DNA of 64,000 bases, taken from positions 1 to 64,000 of the forward strand of contig CANMWJ010000002.1 in the NCBI GenBank assembly GCA_947501565.1, read 5' to 3'. Below are positions 26,876-35,246 of the stretch, piece after piece. Position 1 is the first letter of the stretch. Each line of letters begins with the position of its first letter. Source of the stretch: an uncultured Marinobacterium sp. GTDB lineage: Bacteria; Pseudomonadota; Gammaproteobacteria; Pseudomonadales; Balneatricaceae. A program made the translations under genes and the position numbers. Under the pieces are notes generated by a model. It was not told where the DNA came from, did not search any database, and saw only the letters and a program-made list of their open reading frames with translations.

Positions 26876-28738
26876 ATGGGGCGTTCCATGAGCGTATTAG
26901 GAACTGGCAGCATTGACAGAACACAGGTGAAACGCCTGGCTATACTGGGTTTTGATGGCCCGAGTATGGCGTCTCTGGAGCTCTTTCTCGGTAGAGAGCG
27001 CGAGCTGCTAATTGTCGGGCCCGAGCAAGCAGACTTTCTGATTGTAAACGGTGATCAGGCGAAATCACCGGAAGAACTCGAAGCCTTCTACGCGAAGCGA
27101 TACGCCAAGCCCGGAATCCTCATCAGTGTCCGCGAGATGCATTGGGACACATTTGTCTTTCTTCAAAAACCTTATGAATCTGCGCAGCTTGTCGCTGCTA
27201 TCAAAGCGTTGTCGTTGCCTTCGGGTAATGAGGGCGGCCTGAATGTTGCTGGTTCGACAGTCGCCGCTGTCATGGATCTGCAACAGGATGGTCCGGACGA
27301 GCGTACTCAGGCTTACGATCAGTACAAAAGCCGGGTAGATGCTGGGCAGAGCGTATTCGAATCGCTGAATAACGACCGCCAGCTTGAAGCGCAAAAGAAA
27401 GAGCAGCTGAAGGAAAAACTGCGTCGTGGGCGCGAGGCGAGTAAGCGTGCTGCACAAGAAGCGATGCGTCGAATCGACGAGGAACGCACCGCACGCGTTG
27501 AAGCTGAGACCGTTCCTGTAGAAGAACCTAAAGCGCAAAATACAGTTAAATCTGCTGCTGAGGCCGAGGTTCAGGCTGTATTGGCTGAAGCTCAGGCTGC
27601 CCAGCAAGCTGCGAAACGCAAAGCGCAGCTGAAAGTATTGGCTGAAAAGAAAGCGGCCGAAGAGGCCGCAGCGAAGGCGGCAGCAAAAGCAGCGGAACAG
27701 GCAGCAAGGCAGAAAAAAGAGGAAGCCGAAAGGAAAGAGGCGGAAAGAAAGGCAGCTGAAAGGAAAGAGGCTGAGAAAAAAGCTCAGCTGAAAAAGCTGG
27801 CTGAGAAAAAAGCGCTAGAGAAAAAGCTTGCTCTTGAGAAGGCGCGCGAGCAAAAGCTGGCCGCTGAGCGGGAAAAAGAGAAAAAGCTCGCCGAAGAGAA
27901 AGCAAAAGCGGTAGCGAAAAAGCGCGCCGCATTGAAAAAGGCCAAATTGGAAGAGGCGAAAGCAGCGGAAAAAGCAGCTCAGGCTAAAAAAGCTGAAAAT
28001 CAGGCTGATAAAAAAGCAGGTTTGACGATTTTGCCTGAAGCATCTGAGACAAAAGCCAAGAAATCCGTTGCGCAACCTGCGGTTAAGACCGTTAAAACTC
28101 AGCCTGTTGCTAAGTCTGGGTATGCCGATGACGAGATGGTGTATCGTTGCTGCGGTAACCTTGCTGACGTCGATATTACGCGCCCCGATGAGCGTCGCCG
28201 GATCTATTTCAATACCGATGGTGCCCTGCTTGATTGGCTGCCGATGGCCGTTAAAAAGGCGAAACTGAGTAATACCCCGGTAGAAATTGCGGGCTTGCCC
28301 CGATTGTTTGTATATCTGCCGAAAGAGGATGAATTCTTTGGTGATTTCGGCGAAGACCTGCTGTTGCAGTATGCGCTGAGTCGTTTTGGTTTTGGTGAGC
28401 TGGATCTTCGGGAACGCCCGGATCTGGCAGTGGCGAAACCTCCAGCCACTAAAGATAAGCACACCTGTGATGATAGGGATGCAATGATCTGGAAAGTCGC
28501 CCTTTGGACAGCCCGGGGCAGGCTAAATCAGGGAATGGATCCCGATAAGATCTACAAGCTCAAGGCGCGCCCTGATTTTAGCCGCCTGATTGAGATTCCT
28601 CATGCCAACGAGATTACCGAGCTTTGGCATGATCACCGTCTGTCCGCGCTGGATGTGGTGCGGATTTTGAACTTGCCACAGCGATATGTGTTTGCCTATA
28701 TGTCAGGTGTTTATGCGCTGGGCTGGTTACAGGAATAA
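26876..28738 (+). CDS. Pseudo-receiver protein with long Ala/Lys/Glu coiled coil and C-terminal globular domain
   Basis: A 620-residue protein in three parts. Residues about 18-120 look like a receiver fold (VKRLAILGFDG, ADFLIVNGD, PGILIS, then FLQKPYESAQLVAAIKAL with the Lys-Pro of strand 5), but the acidic triad is not clearly preserved, so phosphorylation is doubtful. Residues about 165-400 are an extreme Ala/Lys/Glu/Arg coiled coil of TolA type. Residues about 415-620 are globular with two adjacent Cys (YRCCGN) and a winged-helix-like end (LSALDVVRILNLPQRYVFAYMSGVYALGWL), which recalls the DUF4388/PatA-like modules of Myxococcus signalling proteins. No signal peptide. An internal ATG at 26888 is an alternative start. 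Function unknown; a long rod linking two domains suggests a scaffold. Confidence 0.75.
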   Translation: MGRSMSVLGTGSIDRTQVKRLAILGFDGPSMASLELFLGRERELLIVGPEQADFLIVNGDQAKSPEELEAFYAKRYAKPGILISVREMHWDTFVFLQKPYESAQLVAAIKALSLPSGNEGGLNVAGSTVAAVMDLQQDGPDERTQAYDQYKSRVDAGQSVFESLNNDRQLEAQKKEQLKEKLRRGREASKRAAQEAMRRIDEERTARVEAETVPVEEPKAQNTVKSAAEAEVQAVLAEAQAAQQAAKRKAQLKVLAEKKAAEEAAAKAAAKAAEQAARQKKEEAERKEAERKAAERKEAEKKAQLKKLAEKKALEKKLALEKAREQKLAAEREKEKKLAEEKAKAVAKKRAALKKAKLEEAKAAEKAAQAKKAENQADKKAGLTILPEASETKAKKSVAQPAVKTVKTQPVAKSGYADDEMVYRCCGNLADVDITRPDERRRIYFNTDGALLDWLPMAVKKAKLSNTPVEIAGLPRLFVYLPKEDEFFGDFGEDLLLQYALSRFGFGELDLRERPDLAVAKPPATKDKHTCDDRDAMIWKVALWTARGRLNQGMDPDKIYKLKARPDFSRLIEIPHANEITELWHDHRLSALDVVRILNLPQRYVFAYMSGVYALGWLQE

Positions 28739-28762
28739 GTTTTATTTCGGAGTATATGGTTG

Positions 28763-29395
28763 GTGTTGGACGAAAACTTCCGTAACGAATATCTGCAGAT
28801 AACACCTGCTGGCGCGTACTATGCCACGGTGAACTCTGAGCCGGATGACGCCCGTGCGCTGTTATTGCAGTTGTTAAGTGCAGAGATTGCTCTGCCATAC
28901 AGCCCGGAGCTTATTGAGGAGCTAACAGACCTTGAGCCTGAGCAGGCGCAGGATCTGTTTGATAAGTTGCGTAACAAGGGATTTGTTGAACTAAGCGAAA
29001 ATCCATCCGTTATCGTTGATGAAGTTGTTGAAAAGATGCTGCCAGAGTTGCTGCCGGTGCTTTCCAGCACGCACAAAGTAGCACTGGCTGATGACCAGGG
29101 TTTCTGTTTGGGTAACACTGGGTTCGAGGATTCACACGCTGAGGCATTGTCTGCATTGGCGGCTGACGTGATTTCACTGCATGAACGACATCTGCCCCTG
29201 TTGAACAGGGAGCTGTCATTCAGCGGGGAATCATGGGGTATGCTTGATCCCATTGGGCAGAGCCAGGTTGGTTTTTGGGTAATTCACATGGGTAGTCAGA
29301 AGTTCATGTTGATCGTGGACGAGATGCCGAAGCTTAATCAGCAGGCGTTTGTAGACCTACTCAGTGTATTGGCCCGCCGTTATCTCGACTATTGA
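28763..29395 (+). CDS. Winged-helix-like plus Roadblock/LC7-like protein
   Basis: A 210-residue protein. Residues 1-80 are helical with a terminal NKGFVELSENP turn typical of a winged-helix or PatA-like module. Residues about 95-210 show a divergent Roadblock/LC7 pattern (STHKVALADDQGFCLGNTGFEDSHAEALSALAADVISLHERH, then GFWVIHMGSQKFMLIVDE). Roadblock proteins form dimers that regulate small GTPases of the MglA type or act as scaffolds. The chosen GTG lies ten bases after GGAG; a TTG at 28760 is also possible. A nearby ATG at 28756 is out of frame and closes quickly. 24 bases after the coiled-coil gene. Remote similarity only. Confidence 0.65.
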   Translation: MLDENFRNEYLQITPAGAYYATVNSEPDDARALLLQLLSAEIALPYSPELIEELTDLEPEQAQDLFDKLRNKGFVELSENPSVIVDEVVEKMLPELLPVLSSTHKVALADDQGFCLGNTGFEDSHAEALSALAADVISLHERHLPLLNRELSFSGESWGMLDPIGQSQVGFWVIHMGSQKFMLIVDEMPKLNQQAFVDLLSVLARRYLDY

Positions 29396-29460
29396 TAACG
29401 ATCAACTAAAAAAATCTAATTAATCGATATTCTTAGACCGAACAAAAAAGGAGAACGTTT

Positions 29461-29823
29461 ATGCGCTCGGAGATGCTGACCTCCATTTTGAGTGACCTGA
29501 ACGGGACATCTGCAGAGATTGAAGCGTCTGCAGTTATCTCAACCGATGGTTTGATGATTGCTGCTTTGCTGCCGTCAGGTATGGATGAGGACCGCGTAGG
29601 TGCGATGAGTGCAGCAATGCTGTCTCTCGGTGAGCGTACAGCGGGAGAGCTGGCTCGTGGTGAGCTGGAGCAGGTGCTTGTTAAGGGTGATCAGGGCTAC
29701 ATTCTGATGACACACGCAAACAATGACTCTGTACTGACTGTTGTAGCGAAACCGAATGCTCGCCTGGGTTTGATTTTCCTGGACGTAAAACGCGCAGCGG
29801 AGGCGATCGGTAAAATCCTGTAA
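29461..29823 (+). CDS. Roadblock/LC7 domain protein (MglB-like)
   Basis: A 120-residue, single-domain Roadblock/LC7 protein. Typical marks: ILSDLNGTSAEIEASAVISTDGLMIAALLPSGMDEDRVGAMSAAMLSLGERTAGEL, then QVLVKGDQGYILMTHANNDSVLTVVAK and a C-terminal helix. In Myxococcus MglB is the GAP of the polarity GTPase MglA, and archaeal and other bacterial relatives are widespread. No MglA-like GTPase is encoded in this window, so its partner is unknown; the neighbouring Roadblock-like protein could form a heterodimer. Strong RBS AAAGGAGAA. The best-defined member of the operon. Confidence 0.9.
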   Translation: MRSEMLTSILSDLNGTSAEIEASAVISTDGLMIAALLPSGMDEDRVGAMSAAMLSLGERTAGELARGELEQVLVKGDQGYILMTHANNDSVLTVVAKPNARLGLIFLDVKRAAEAIGKIL

Positions 29824-29871
29824 TAGGACGACAGGTTTTCACGGAAAGTATTATTAAGTAAGGCTTGTGCA

Positions 29872-30333
29872 ATGTCAGATCAAGACACCGGGGAAACCCG
29901 GGAAGTGACAATCAACTATTACGATGGTACATCACGTGCAGCGGAGATCGTTGACCGTGAGGTGCCTTATCCAGATGGTAAGCTGATTGTTTCACGAACA
30001 GATCCAAATGGAATTATCACCCACGCAAACCAGGCTTTTGTTGATATGTCTGGTTACACCAGGGAAGAGTTGATTGGCACAAATCACTACATCTTGCGTC
30101 ATCCTGATATGCCAGCAGTGGCTTTCGCGGGGCTTTGGGAAACCATTGAGGCGGGTAAGAAGTGGCATGGTTACGTCAAAAATCTGCGTAAAGATGGTGC
30201 GTATTACTGGGTAAAAGCCACAGTGATTCCAAACATCCGAAATGGCAAGCTGGTAGGGTATACATCGGTGCGCCGTAAGCCCTCTCGCAGCAAAATCAAG
30301 GAGAGCGAAGAGCTCTACGCAACCCTGATGTAA
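29872..30333 (+). CDS. Single PAS-domain protein (Aer-type PAS)
   Basis: A 153-residue protein that is essentially one PAS domain (about 35-140). The sequence IVSRTDPNGIITHANQAFVDMSGYTREELIGTNHYILRHPDMP, then YVKNLRKDGAYYWVKATVIPNI, is very close to the FAD-binding PAS of the aerotaxis receptor Aer. The Aer-like residues imply possible flavin binding and redox sensing. It has no output domain, so signal must pass by protein-protein contact, probably to the Roadblock proteins encoded beside it. 48 bases after the Roadblock gene and 12 before the PhnD-like gene. Confidence 0.88.
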   Translation: MSDQDTGETREVTINYYDGTSRAAEIVDREVPYPDGKLIVSRTDPNGIITHANQAFVDMSGYTREELIGTNHYILRHPDMPAVAFAGLWETIEAGKKWHGYVKNLRKDGAYYWVKATVIPNIRNGKLVGYTSVRRKPSRSKIKESEELYATLM

Positions 30334-30345
30334 AGGAGTACGGAG

Positions 30346-31095
30346 ATGGCTTATAACCTGACCGTTAGCCCGGATTTTGCACCGGACCACATTTCAGGTT
30401 GGTACTTTTTCAACACCTGGTTGCAGCGCCAGCTGGAGGTTGGAGTACACCTGGAGCTTTATGACTGCTTTGAGCAGCAGCGCAAGGACATTCGTTCCGA
30501 TAAGGTCGATATGATCTATGCGAACCCATACGATGCCTCGATGCTTGTTCGAGAGTTGGGATTCAAAGCCGTTGCACGTCCTAAGGCTCGCCCTGATGAA
30601 ACCGTAATCGCTGTGCATGCAGACTCGCCTTACAATACGGTCGAAGAGTTGCCAGAGGGTATCACGGTAGCTACTACAGATGACCCGGATGTTCATACCA
30701 TGGGTATGATCATGCTGGAGCCAGCTGATCTGGATAAAAGCAACATTACGACTAAGGAAGTCGACAGCTACGTGGTAGTGGCGAAAAACTTGTTGAACGA
30801 AAATGCTCAGGTTGGTTTCTTCCTGAAGGATGGTTTTGATGAGTTGTCTGATCTGATCAAACGCCAGATGAAGGTGTTGGTCAGCAGTCAGATCAGTGTT
30901 GTCCACCATGTGCTGCTGGTCGGTCCGAAAATGCAGGAGTTTATTCCAACTCTGCAGGAGCGCTTGTTCTCAATGCATCAAGATGAGAAAGGTCAGGGCG
31001 TTCTGAGTAGCATGGACCTTGATCAGTGGGAGCCAATGACGGAAGAGGAAACAGAGTTTATGATCGATCTGATCGACACTCTGGTTCTTGAATAA
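30346..31095 (+). CDS. PhnD-like periplasmic-binding-fold protein without signal peptide
   Basis: A 249-residue protein with the phosphonate/phosphite-binding (PhnD/SsuA/transferrin) fold: LTVSPDFAPDH, WLQRQLEVGVHLELYDCFEQQ, the typical KVDMIYANPYDASMLVRELGFKAVARP, then DETVIAVHADSPYNTVEEL and a C-terminal lobe. Transport-associated homologues carry a signal or lipoprotein peptide, and this one begins MAYNLTVSPDF with none, so it should stay in the cytoplasm. No ABC permease or ATPase is nearby. It may act as a ligand-sensing subunit rather than in transport. Ligand unknown. Last gene of the operon; strong terminator follows. Confidence 0.85.
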   Translation: MAYNLTVSPDFAPDHISGWYFFNTWLQRQLEVGVHLELYDCFEQQRKDIRSDKVDMIYANPYDASMLVRELGFKAVARPKARPDETVIAVHADSPYNTVEELPEGITVATTDDPDVHTMGMIMLEPADLDKSNITTKEVDSYVVVAKNLLNENAQVGFFLKDGFDELSDLIKRQMKVLVSSQISVVHHVLLVGPKMQEFIPTLQERLFSMHQDEKGQGVLSSMDLDQWEPMTEEETEFMIDLIDTLVLE

Positions 31096-31116
31096 GTTAC
31101 CTGCTTCCTGTAACTG

Positions 31117-31140
31117 AAAAAGCCCCTGTATGGGGCTTTT
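31117..31140 (+). terminator. Terminator of the Roadblock/PAS/PhnD operon
   Basis: AAAAGCCCC, TGTATG-type loop, GGGGCTTTT: a clean eight-base stem with T run, 22 bases past the last stop. Confidence 0.85.
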
Positions 31141-31175
31141 CTGTTTTTGCCGTTTGTGAAGCCAATGCTGGATTG

Positions 31176-31204
31176 TTGGTGCTTCGGTTGTGGGCCTATA
31201 TAAT
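31176..31204 (+). promoter_or_regulatory. Sigma-70 promoter of miaE
   Basis: TTGGTG, 17-base spacer, TATAAT (perfect -10), placed about 58 bases before the miaE start and just after the preceding operon's terminator. Confidence 0.7.
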
Positions 31205-31262
31205 CCGCCCCGAGTGTCGCTTTGTGATCAAAGTGTGTGAAGAAGTTTGTTTGAGGTATTCA

Positions 31263-31871
31263 GTGGAAGTTTTAGAAGAGATTAAGGGCTTTCTGGGATG
31301 TGAAACGCCAGATAGTTGGATTGAAGAGGCGCGTAAGCAGCAGGATATCTTGCTGATTGATCACGCGCACTGCGAAAAGAAAGCTGCATCCACTGCAATG
31401 ACCCTGATGTTTCGTTACGTCGATCGGACAGACTTGCTCAACAAGATGTCTCGCCTGGCGCGTGAAGAGCTTATCCATTTTGAGCAAGTGCTTGAAATCA
31501 TGGAGACGCGCGGTATTCAGTATTGTCACTTGTCTTCGGCCCGTTATGCATCCGGTCTGCGCGAACATGTTCGGACTTCCGAACCAGGGCGGTTGATCGA
31601 TATTCTGATCATCGGCGCTTACATCGAAGCGCGTTCGTGTGAGCGTTTTGCCAAACTGGCGCCATATCTGGATGATGAATTGGCTAAGTTTTATCGTTCG
31701 TTGCTGAAATCAGAGGGGCGTCACTATCAGGATTATCTGGGGTTGGCGGCGCAGTATGCGGGTGAGCCAATTGATGAGCGTGTGGCTTTTTTCCAGAAGG
31801 TGGAAAATGAGCTGATTGAGTCGCCAGATGACCAGTTCCGTTTCCACAGCGGAGCGCCATCAGCAGCGTAG
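31263..31871 (+). CDS. miaE: tRNA-(ms2io6A37) hydroxylase MiaE
   Basis: A 202-residue ferritin-like di-iron enzyme that hydroxylates the isopentenyl group of ms2i6A37 in tRNAs reading UNN codons. Iron-site Glu/His pairs are visible in DHAHCEKKAA (about 31-40), REELIHFEQVLE (about 65-76) and EARSCERF (about 121-128), plus EGRHYQDY (about 150-157). The GTG at 31263 lies six bases after TTGAGG and starts the conserved part; the longer frame from 31173 overlaps the promoter and is rejected. Requires oxygen, consistent with an aerobe. Confidence 0.92.
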   Translation: MEVLEEIKGFLGCETPDSWIEEARKQQDILLIDHAHCEKKAASTAMTLMFRYVDRTDLLNKMSRLAREELIHFEQVLEIMETRGIQYCHLSSARYASGLREHVRTSEPGRLIDILIIGAYIEARSCERFAKLAPYLDDELAKFYRSLLKSEGRHYQDYLGLAAQYAGEPIDERVAFFQKVENELIESPDDQFRFHSGAPSAA

Positions 31872-31879
31872 TTTGATAG

Positions 31880-31953
31880 CTGTCCCTCTGAAGCTTAGCA
31901 GGGACAAGCAAAGAAAAACCGCAGATAGTCATAGGATTATCTGCGGTTTTTTT
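31880..31953. terminator. Bidirectional terminator between miaE and lpxH
   Basis: A first stem TGTCCCT/AGGGACA (31880-31905) is followed by a strong one, AAAAACCGCAGATA/TATCTGCGGTTTTT (31914-31953), with T7 on one side and A5 on the other. It suits both convergent genes. Confidence 0.85.
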
Positions 31954-31963
31954 GTGCGTGTAT

Positions 31964-32689
31964 TCAGAGTGGGCGGTGTTTCAGTTCCTGGCCTGTCTCT
32001 GAGCATTCTAAGTACCAGAGCTCAGTGTCCCAATCGCCCAAAACAATTCGGGTCCCGCAGGTGTCGCTGCGTTGATTGTTGTGAATCGCAGGTCGGTGTG
32101 TGTGGCCGTGAATCAGCAGGTCGCACTCGGCTTTGTTCATTGCCTGACGTACGCTTTCAGCGTTAACGTCCATGATGCCAACTGACTTCTGTGATTTTTG
32201 CTCGCTGCTTTCCGCTTTCAGTTGGCTGGCCATCGCCAGTCGTTCTTCGACAGATTTCTGCAGAACCTGTTGTTGCCACTGAGGGTTGCGGAGCATCACG
32301 CGCAGTTGCTGATATTCAGTATCATCGGTACACAGTTGGTCGCCGTGCATGATCAATGCCGATTTGCCATCGGGAAGCGTGACCACGATCTCCTCGGGAA
32401 GCAGTTGAGCCTGGATGCTGTCAGCAAAGGTTTGGCCAACCAGAAAATCCCTGTTTCCGTGTTGGAAAAAGATCTCTGTTCCGTTGTCGGCAAGTGCATT
32501 TAGGGCTGCTGAGAGAGGCTGTATGGCGGGGTGGACAAAATCGTCGCCGATCCAGGCGTCAAAAATGTCGCCCAGCAGGTAGAGCTGATCGCAGCTATTT
32601 TTATTTTCTTCCAGAAAATGCAACAGCGCCCGGAGCAGGTCCGGGCGCTTGTCACTTAGATGCAGGTCTGAAATAAACAGAGTACGCAT
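31964..32689 (-). CDS. lpxH: UDP-2,3-diacylglucosamine diphosphatase LpxH
   Basis: A 241-residue metallophosphoesterase that hydrolyses UDP-2,3-diacylglucosamine to lipid X in lipid A synthesis, at the inner face of the inner membrane. All family blocks are seen: FISDLHLSDKRPD, GDIFDAWIGDD, HGNRDFLVG, MHGDQLCTDD and HGHTHRPA, which together bind two Mn ions. It follows ppiB on the same strand after 31 bases, an arrangement common in gammaproteobacteria. Marks the organism as lipid A-bearing. Confidence 0.96.
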   Translation of the reverse strand: MRTLFISDLHLSDKRPDLLRALLHFLEENKNSCDQLYLLGDIFDAWIGDDFVHPAIQPLSAALNALADNGTEIFFQHGNRDFLVGQTFADSIQAQLLPEEIVVTLPDGKSALIMHGDQLCTDDTEYQQLRVMLRNPQWQQQVLQKSVEERLAMASQLKAESSEQKSQKSVGIMDVNAESVRQAMNKAECDLLIHGHTHRPAIHNNQRSDTCGTRIVLGDWDTELWYLECSETGQELKHRPL

Positions 32690-32720
32690 AAAGTGTTTTT
32701 AACTCGCTAGCAGTTATTGA

Positions 32721-33221
32721 TTACTCTTCTTCAACAACCTTTGCAGCGGTGATAACCACATCGTCAGATGGAACGTCCTGGTGGCCGGCGCGCATGGTTG
32801 TGGAGACTGCTTTGATCTTGTCTACAACGTCTTCGCCTTCTACAACCTTACCGAAAACTGCGTAACCCCAGCCTTCGGTGGTTTTTGCAGAGTGGTCCAG
32901 GAAAGTGTTGTCTGCAACGTTGATGAAGAACTGGGCGGAAGCACTGTGTGGATCCATAGTGCGGGCCATCGCCAGGGTGTATTTTTTATTGGACAGTCCG
33001 TTGTCTGCTTCGTTCTCGATCGGCGCGCGGGTGTCTTTCTGAACCATGCCAGGCTCGAAACCACCACCCTGGATCATAAAGTTGTTGATCACACGGTGAA
33101 AGATAACGCCGTCATAAAAACCGTCACGAACGTACTGTTCAAAGTTCTCCGCAGTTTTCGGTGCTTTCTCAAAATCCAGTTCAATGGTGATATCACCGAG
33201 ATTGGTCTGCAAGATAATCAT
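32721..33221 (-). CDS. ppiB: Cyclophilin-type peptidyl-prolyl isomerase, cytoplasmic
   Basis: A 166-residue cyclophilin close to E. coli PpiB. Active-site blocks: [18 protein letters not shown] (Arg and Phe/Met), [21 protein letters not shown] (Gln/Phe) and [12 protein letters not shown]. No signal peptide, so the cytoplasmic form. First gene of a ppiB-lpxH unit. A TATAAT on the minus strand at about 33257-33262 is a likely -10 element. Confidence 0.95.
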   Translation of the reverse strand: MIILQTNLGDITIELDFEKAPKTAENFEQYVRDGFYDGVIFHRVINNFMIQGGGFEPGMVQKDTRAPIENEADNGLSNKKYTLAMARTMDPHSASAQFFINVADNTFLDHSAKTTEGWGYAVFGKVVEGEDVVDKIKAVSTTMRAGHQDVPSDDVVITAAKVVEEE

Positions 33222-33545
33222 TCTTAATGTTCCCGATTCTGACTAGTTTTTCGGCCTATTATACTCAAGTCGCAGTTGAACGCACCTAGGGAACGGTTGA
33301 ATCTGTATTTCGTTCTCACAGGTAGTCGTATCGTTGTTGCGGCGGTGTTGCAGCTCGTTGAGGTGATTTGACCATGCTATCAAATAATTAGCGCTCAATT
33401 AGCATGGGCGGGCTGGTGTTTTCAGGCGTATGAACCGTTTATAATGGGCGCCTTATTTTTAATGCCCGGAAACGACGTGGCGAGATCATCCCAAAGGATG
33501 AAAGCTGGCATGCCGGGCTCCAAGAGTAGCGACAAGACGTTAGAT
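33222..33545. other. Divergent promoter region of ppiB and glnS
   Basis: 324 bases with no separate gene. TATAAT elements occur on both strands: about 33257-33262 for ppiB and 33440-33445 for glnS. The glnS frame is open to an ATG at 33444, but that would place the start on top of its -10 element. Confidence 0.5.
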
Positions 33546-35219
33546 ATGAGTAATAACGAAACCAGCAAGGCTTCCAACTTTATCCATCAGATGATCGAAG
33601 ATGATCTGGCGAACGGCGTGCACACGAAGGTAGTGACCCGTTTCCCGCCTGAGCCAAACGGCTATCTGCACATCGGTCATGCGAAATCGATCTGTCTGAA
33701 CTTCGGTACCGCTGAGAAGTTTAACGGTGTCTGTAATCTGCGTTTTGACGATACCAACCCTGAGAAAGAAGAACAGGAGTACGTTGACGCGATTAAGTCC
33801 GACGTTAGCTGGCTGGGTTTCAAATGGAATGGCGAGGTGCGTTACACCTCCGACTACTTCCAGCAGCTGTTCGACTGGGCTGTGCACCTGATTAAAGCAG
33901 GTAAGGCTTACGTATGTGACCTGACGCCTGAAGAAGCGCGTGAGTACCGCGGAAACTTCACTACGCCGGGTAAAAACAGCCCTTACCGTGACCGCTCCGT
34001 AGAGGAAAACCTGGAGCTGTTTGAGAAGATGCGTAACGGTGAGTTTGCAGAAGGTGCTTGCGCCCTGCGCGCCAAGATCGATATGCAGTCGCCAAGCATG
34101 ATCCTGCGCGACCCGATGCTGTACCGAATCCTGCACAAGTCCCACCACCAGACTGGTGACAAGTGGTGCATCTACCCGATCTACGATTTCGCGCACGGTC
34201 AATCCGATGCGATCGAAGAGATCACCCACTCCCTGTGTACTCTGGAATTTGAAGAGCATCGCCCGCTGTACGACTGGTTTATCGAAAACCTGCCAGTGCC
34301 GGCGAAGCCGAAGCAGACCGAATTTGCGCGACTGAACATCAACTACACCGTCACCAGTAAGCGTAAGCTGAAGCAGCTGGTTGATGAGTCCATCGTAGCG
34401 GGCTGGAATGATCCGCGTATGCCAACGATCTCCGGTCTGCGCCGTCGTGGTTACACGCCGATGTCTATCCGTAACTTCTGTGACAGCATCGGCGTTACCC
34501 GCTCTAACAGCACCGTGGATATGGGGATGCTGGAAGCAGCGATCCGCGAAGATCTGGATAAGAATGCACCGCGTGCAATGGTTGTGACTCAGCCGCTGAA
34601 AGTGACCATCACCAACTATGAAGAGGGTGAAGAGGAGTGGTTTGAGCTGCCGGTACACCCTAAAGACGAAACTATGGGTATGCGTAAGGTTCCGTTTACC
34701 CGCAATCTGCTGGTCGAGCAGGAAGACTTCGCTGAAGTTCCGCCGCGTAAGTGGAAACGTCTGACCCAGGGTGTTGCTGTACGTCTGCGTGGTAGCTATG
34801 TGATTACCTGTGAAGAGGTGATCAAAGATGCCGACGGTAACGTGGTTGAGCTGAAGTGTACTTACGATCCAGCGACCAAAGGCGAGAACCCTGTTGGTTA
34901 CAAGGCGAAAGGTGTAATTCACTGGGTATCCGCTGATAACTCCGTGCCTTGTGAAGTACGCATGTACGACCGTCTGTTCACCGAAGAGAACCCGGACGGC
35001 GATAAAGAGCGTGATTTCAAAGAGTTCATCAATCCTGAATCTCTGGTAACACTGTCTGATGCGCGTGCCGAGATCGGTATGAAGGGTACTGAAGTTGAGA
35101 GTCGCTACCAGTTTGAGCGTACCGGTTACTTCTGTGTAGATCCGGATTCCAGCGATGAAAAACTGGTATTTAACCGTACCGTGGGTCTGCGTGACTCCTG
35201 GGCGAAGATGCAGAAGTAA
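33546..35219 (+). CDS. glnS: Glutaminyl-tRNA synthetase
   Basis: A 557-residue class I synthetase (E. coli 554) that charges tRNA-Gln. HIGH motif in [20 protein letters not shown] (about 38-57), the class I second signature as [11 protein letters not shown] (about 270), and the two C-terminal beta-barrels. The ATG at 33546 aligns with the E. coli start region [16 protein letters not shown]; upstream in-frame starts add an unrelated leader. Its presence means glutamine is charged directly, as usual in gammaproteobacteria. 27 bases before cysS. Confidence 0.97.
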   Translation: MSNNETSKASNFIHQMIEDDLANGVHTKVVTRFPPEPNGYLHIGHAKSICLNFGTAEKFNGVCNLRFDDTNPEKEEQEYVDAIKSDVSWLGFKWNGEVRYTSDYFQQLFDWAVHLIKAGKAYVCDLTPEEAREYRGNFTTPGKNSPYRDRSVEENLELFEKMRNGEFAEGACALRAKIDMQSPSMILRDPMLYRILHKSHHQTGDKWCIYPIYDFAHGQSDAIEEITHSLCTLEFEEHRPLYDWFIENLPVPAKPKQTEFARLNINYTVTSKRKLKQLVDESIVAGWNDPRMPTISGLRRRGYTPMSIRNFCDSIGVTRSNSTVDMGMLEAAIREDLDKNAPRAMVVTQPLKVTITNYEEGEEEWFELPVHPKDETMGMRKVPFTRNLLVEQEDFAEVPPRKWKRLTQGVAVRLRGSYVITCEEVIKDADGNVVELKCTYDPATKGENPVGYKAKGVIHWVSADNSVPCEVRMYDRLFTEENPDGDKERDFKEFINPESLVTLSDARAEIGMKGTEVESRYQFERTGYFCVDPDSSDEKLVFNRTVGLRDSWAKMQK

Positions 35220-35246
35220 ATTCAGACAGAGATATTGGAGAGATCA

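Noticed and set aside
29413-29440. Possible sigma-28 promoter before the Roadblock gene (TAAA plus CGATAT)
   Set aside because: The spacing between the two parts is about three bases too short for a FliA promoter.
33540-34922. 460-codon open frame antisense to glnS
   Set aside because: Shadow of a highly biased gene; no domain and no start signal.
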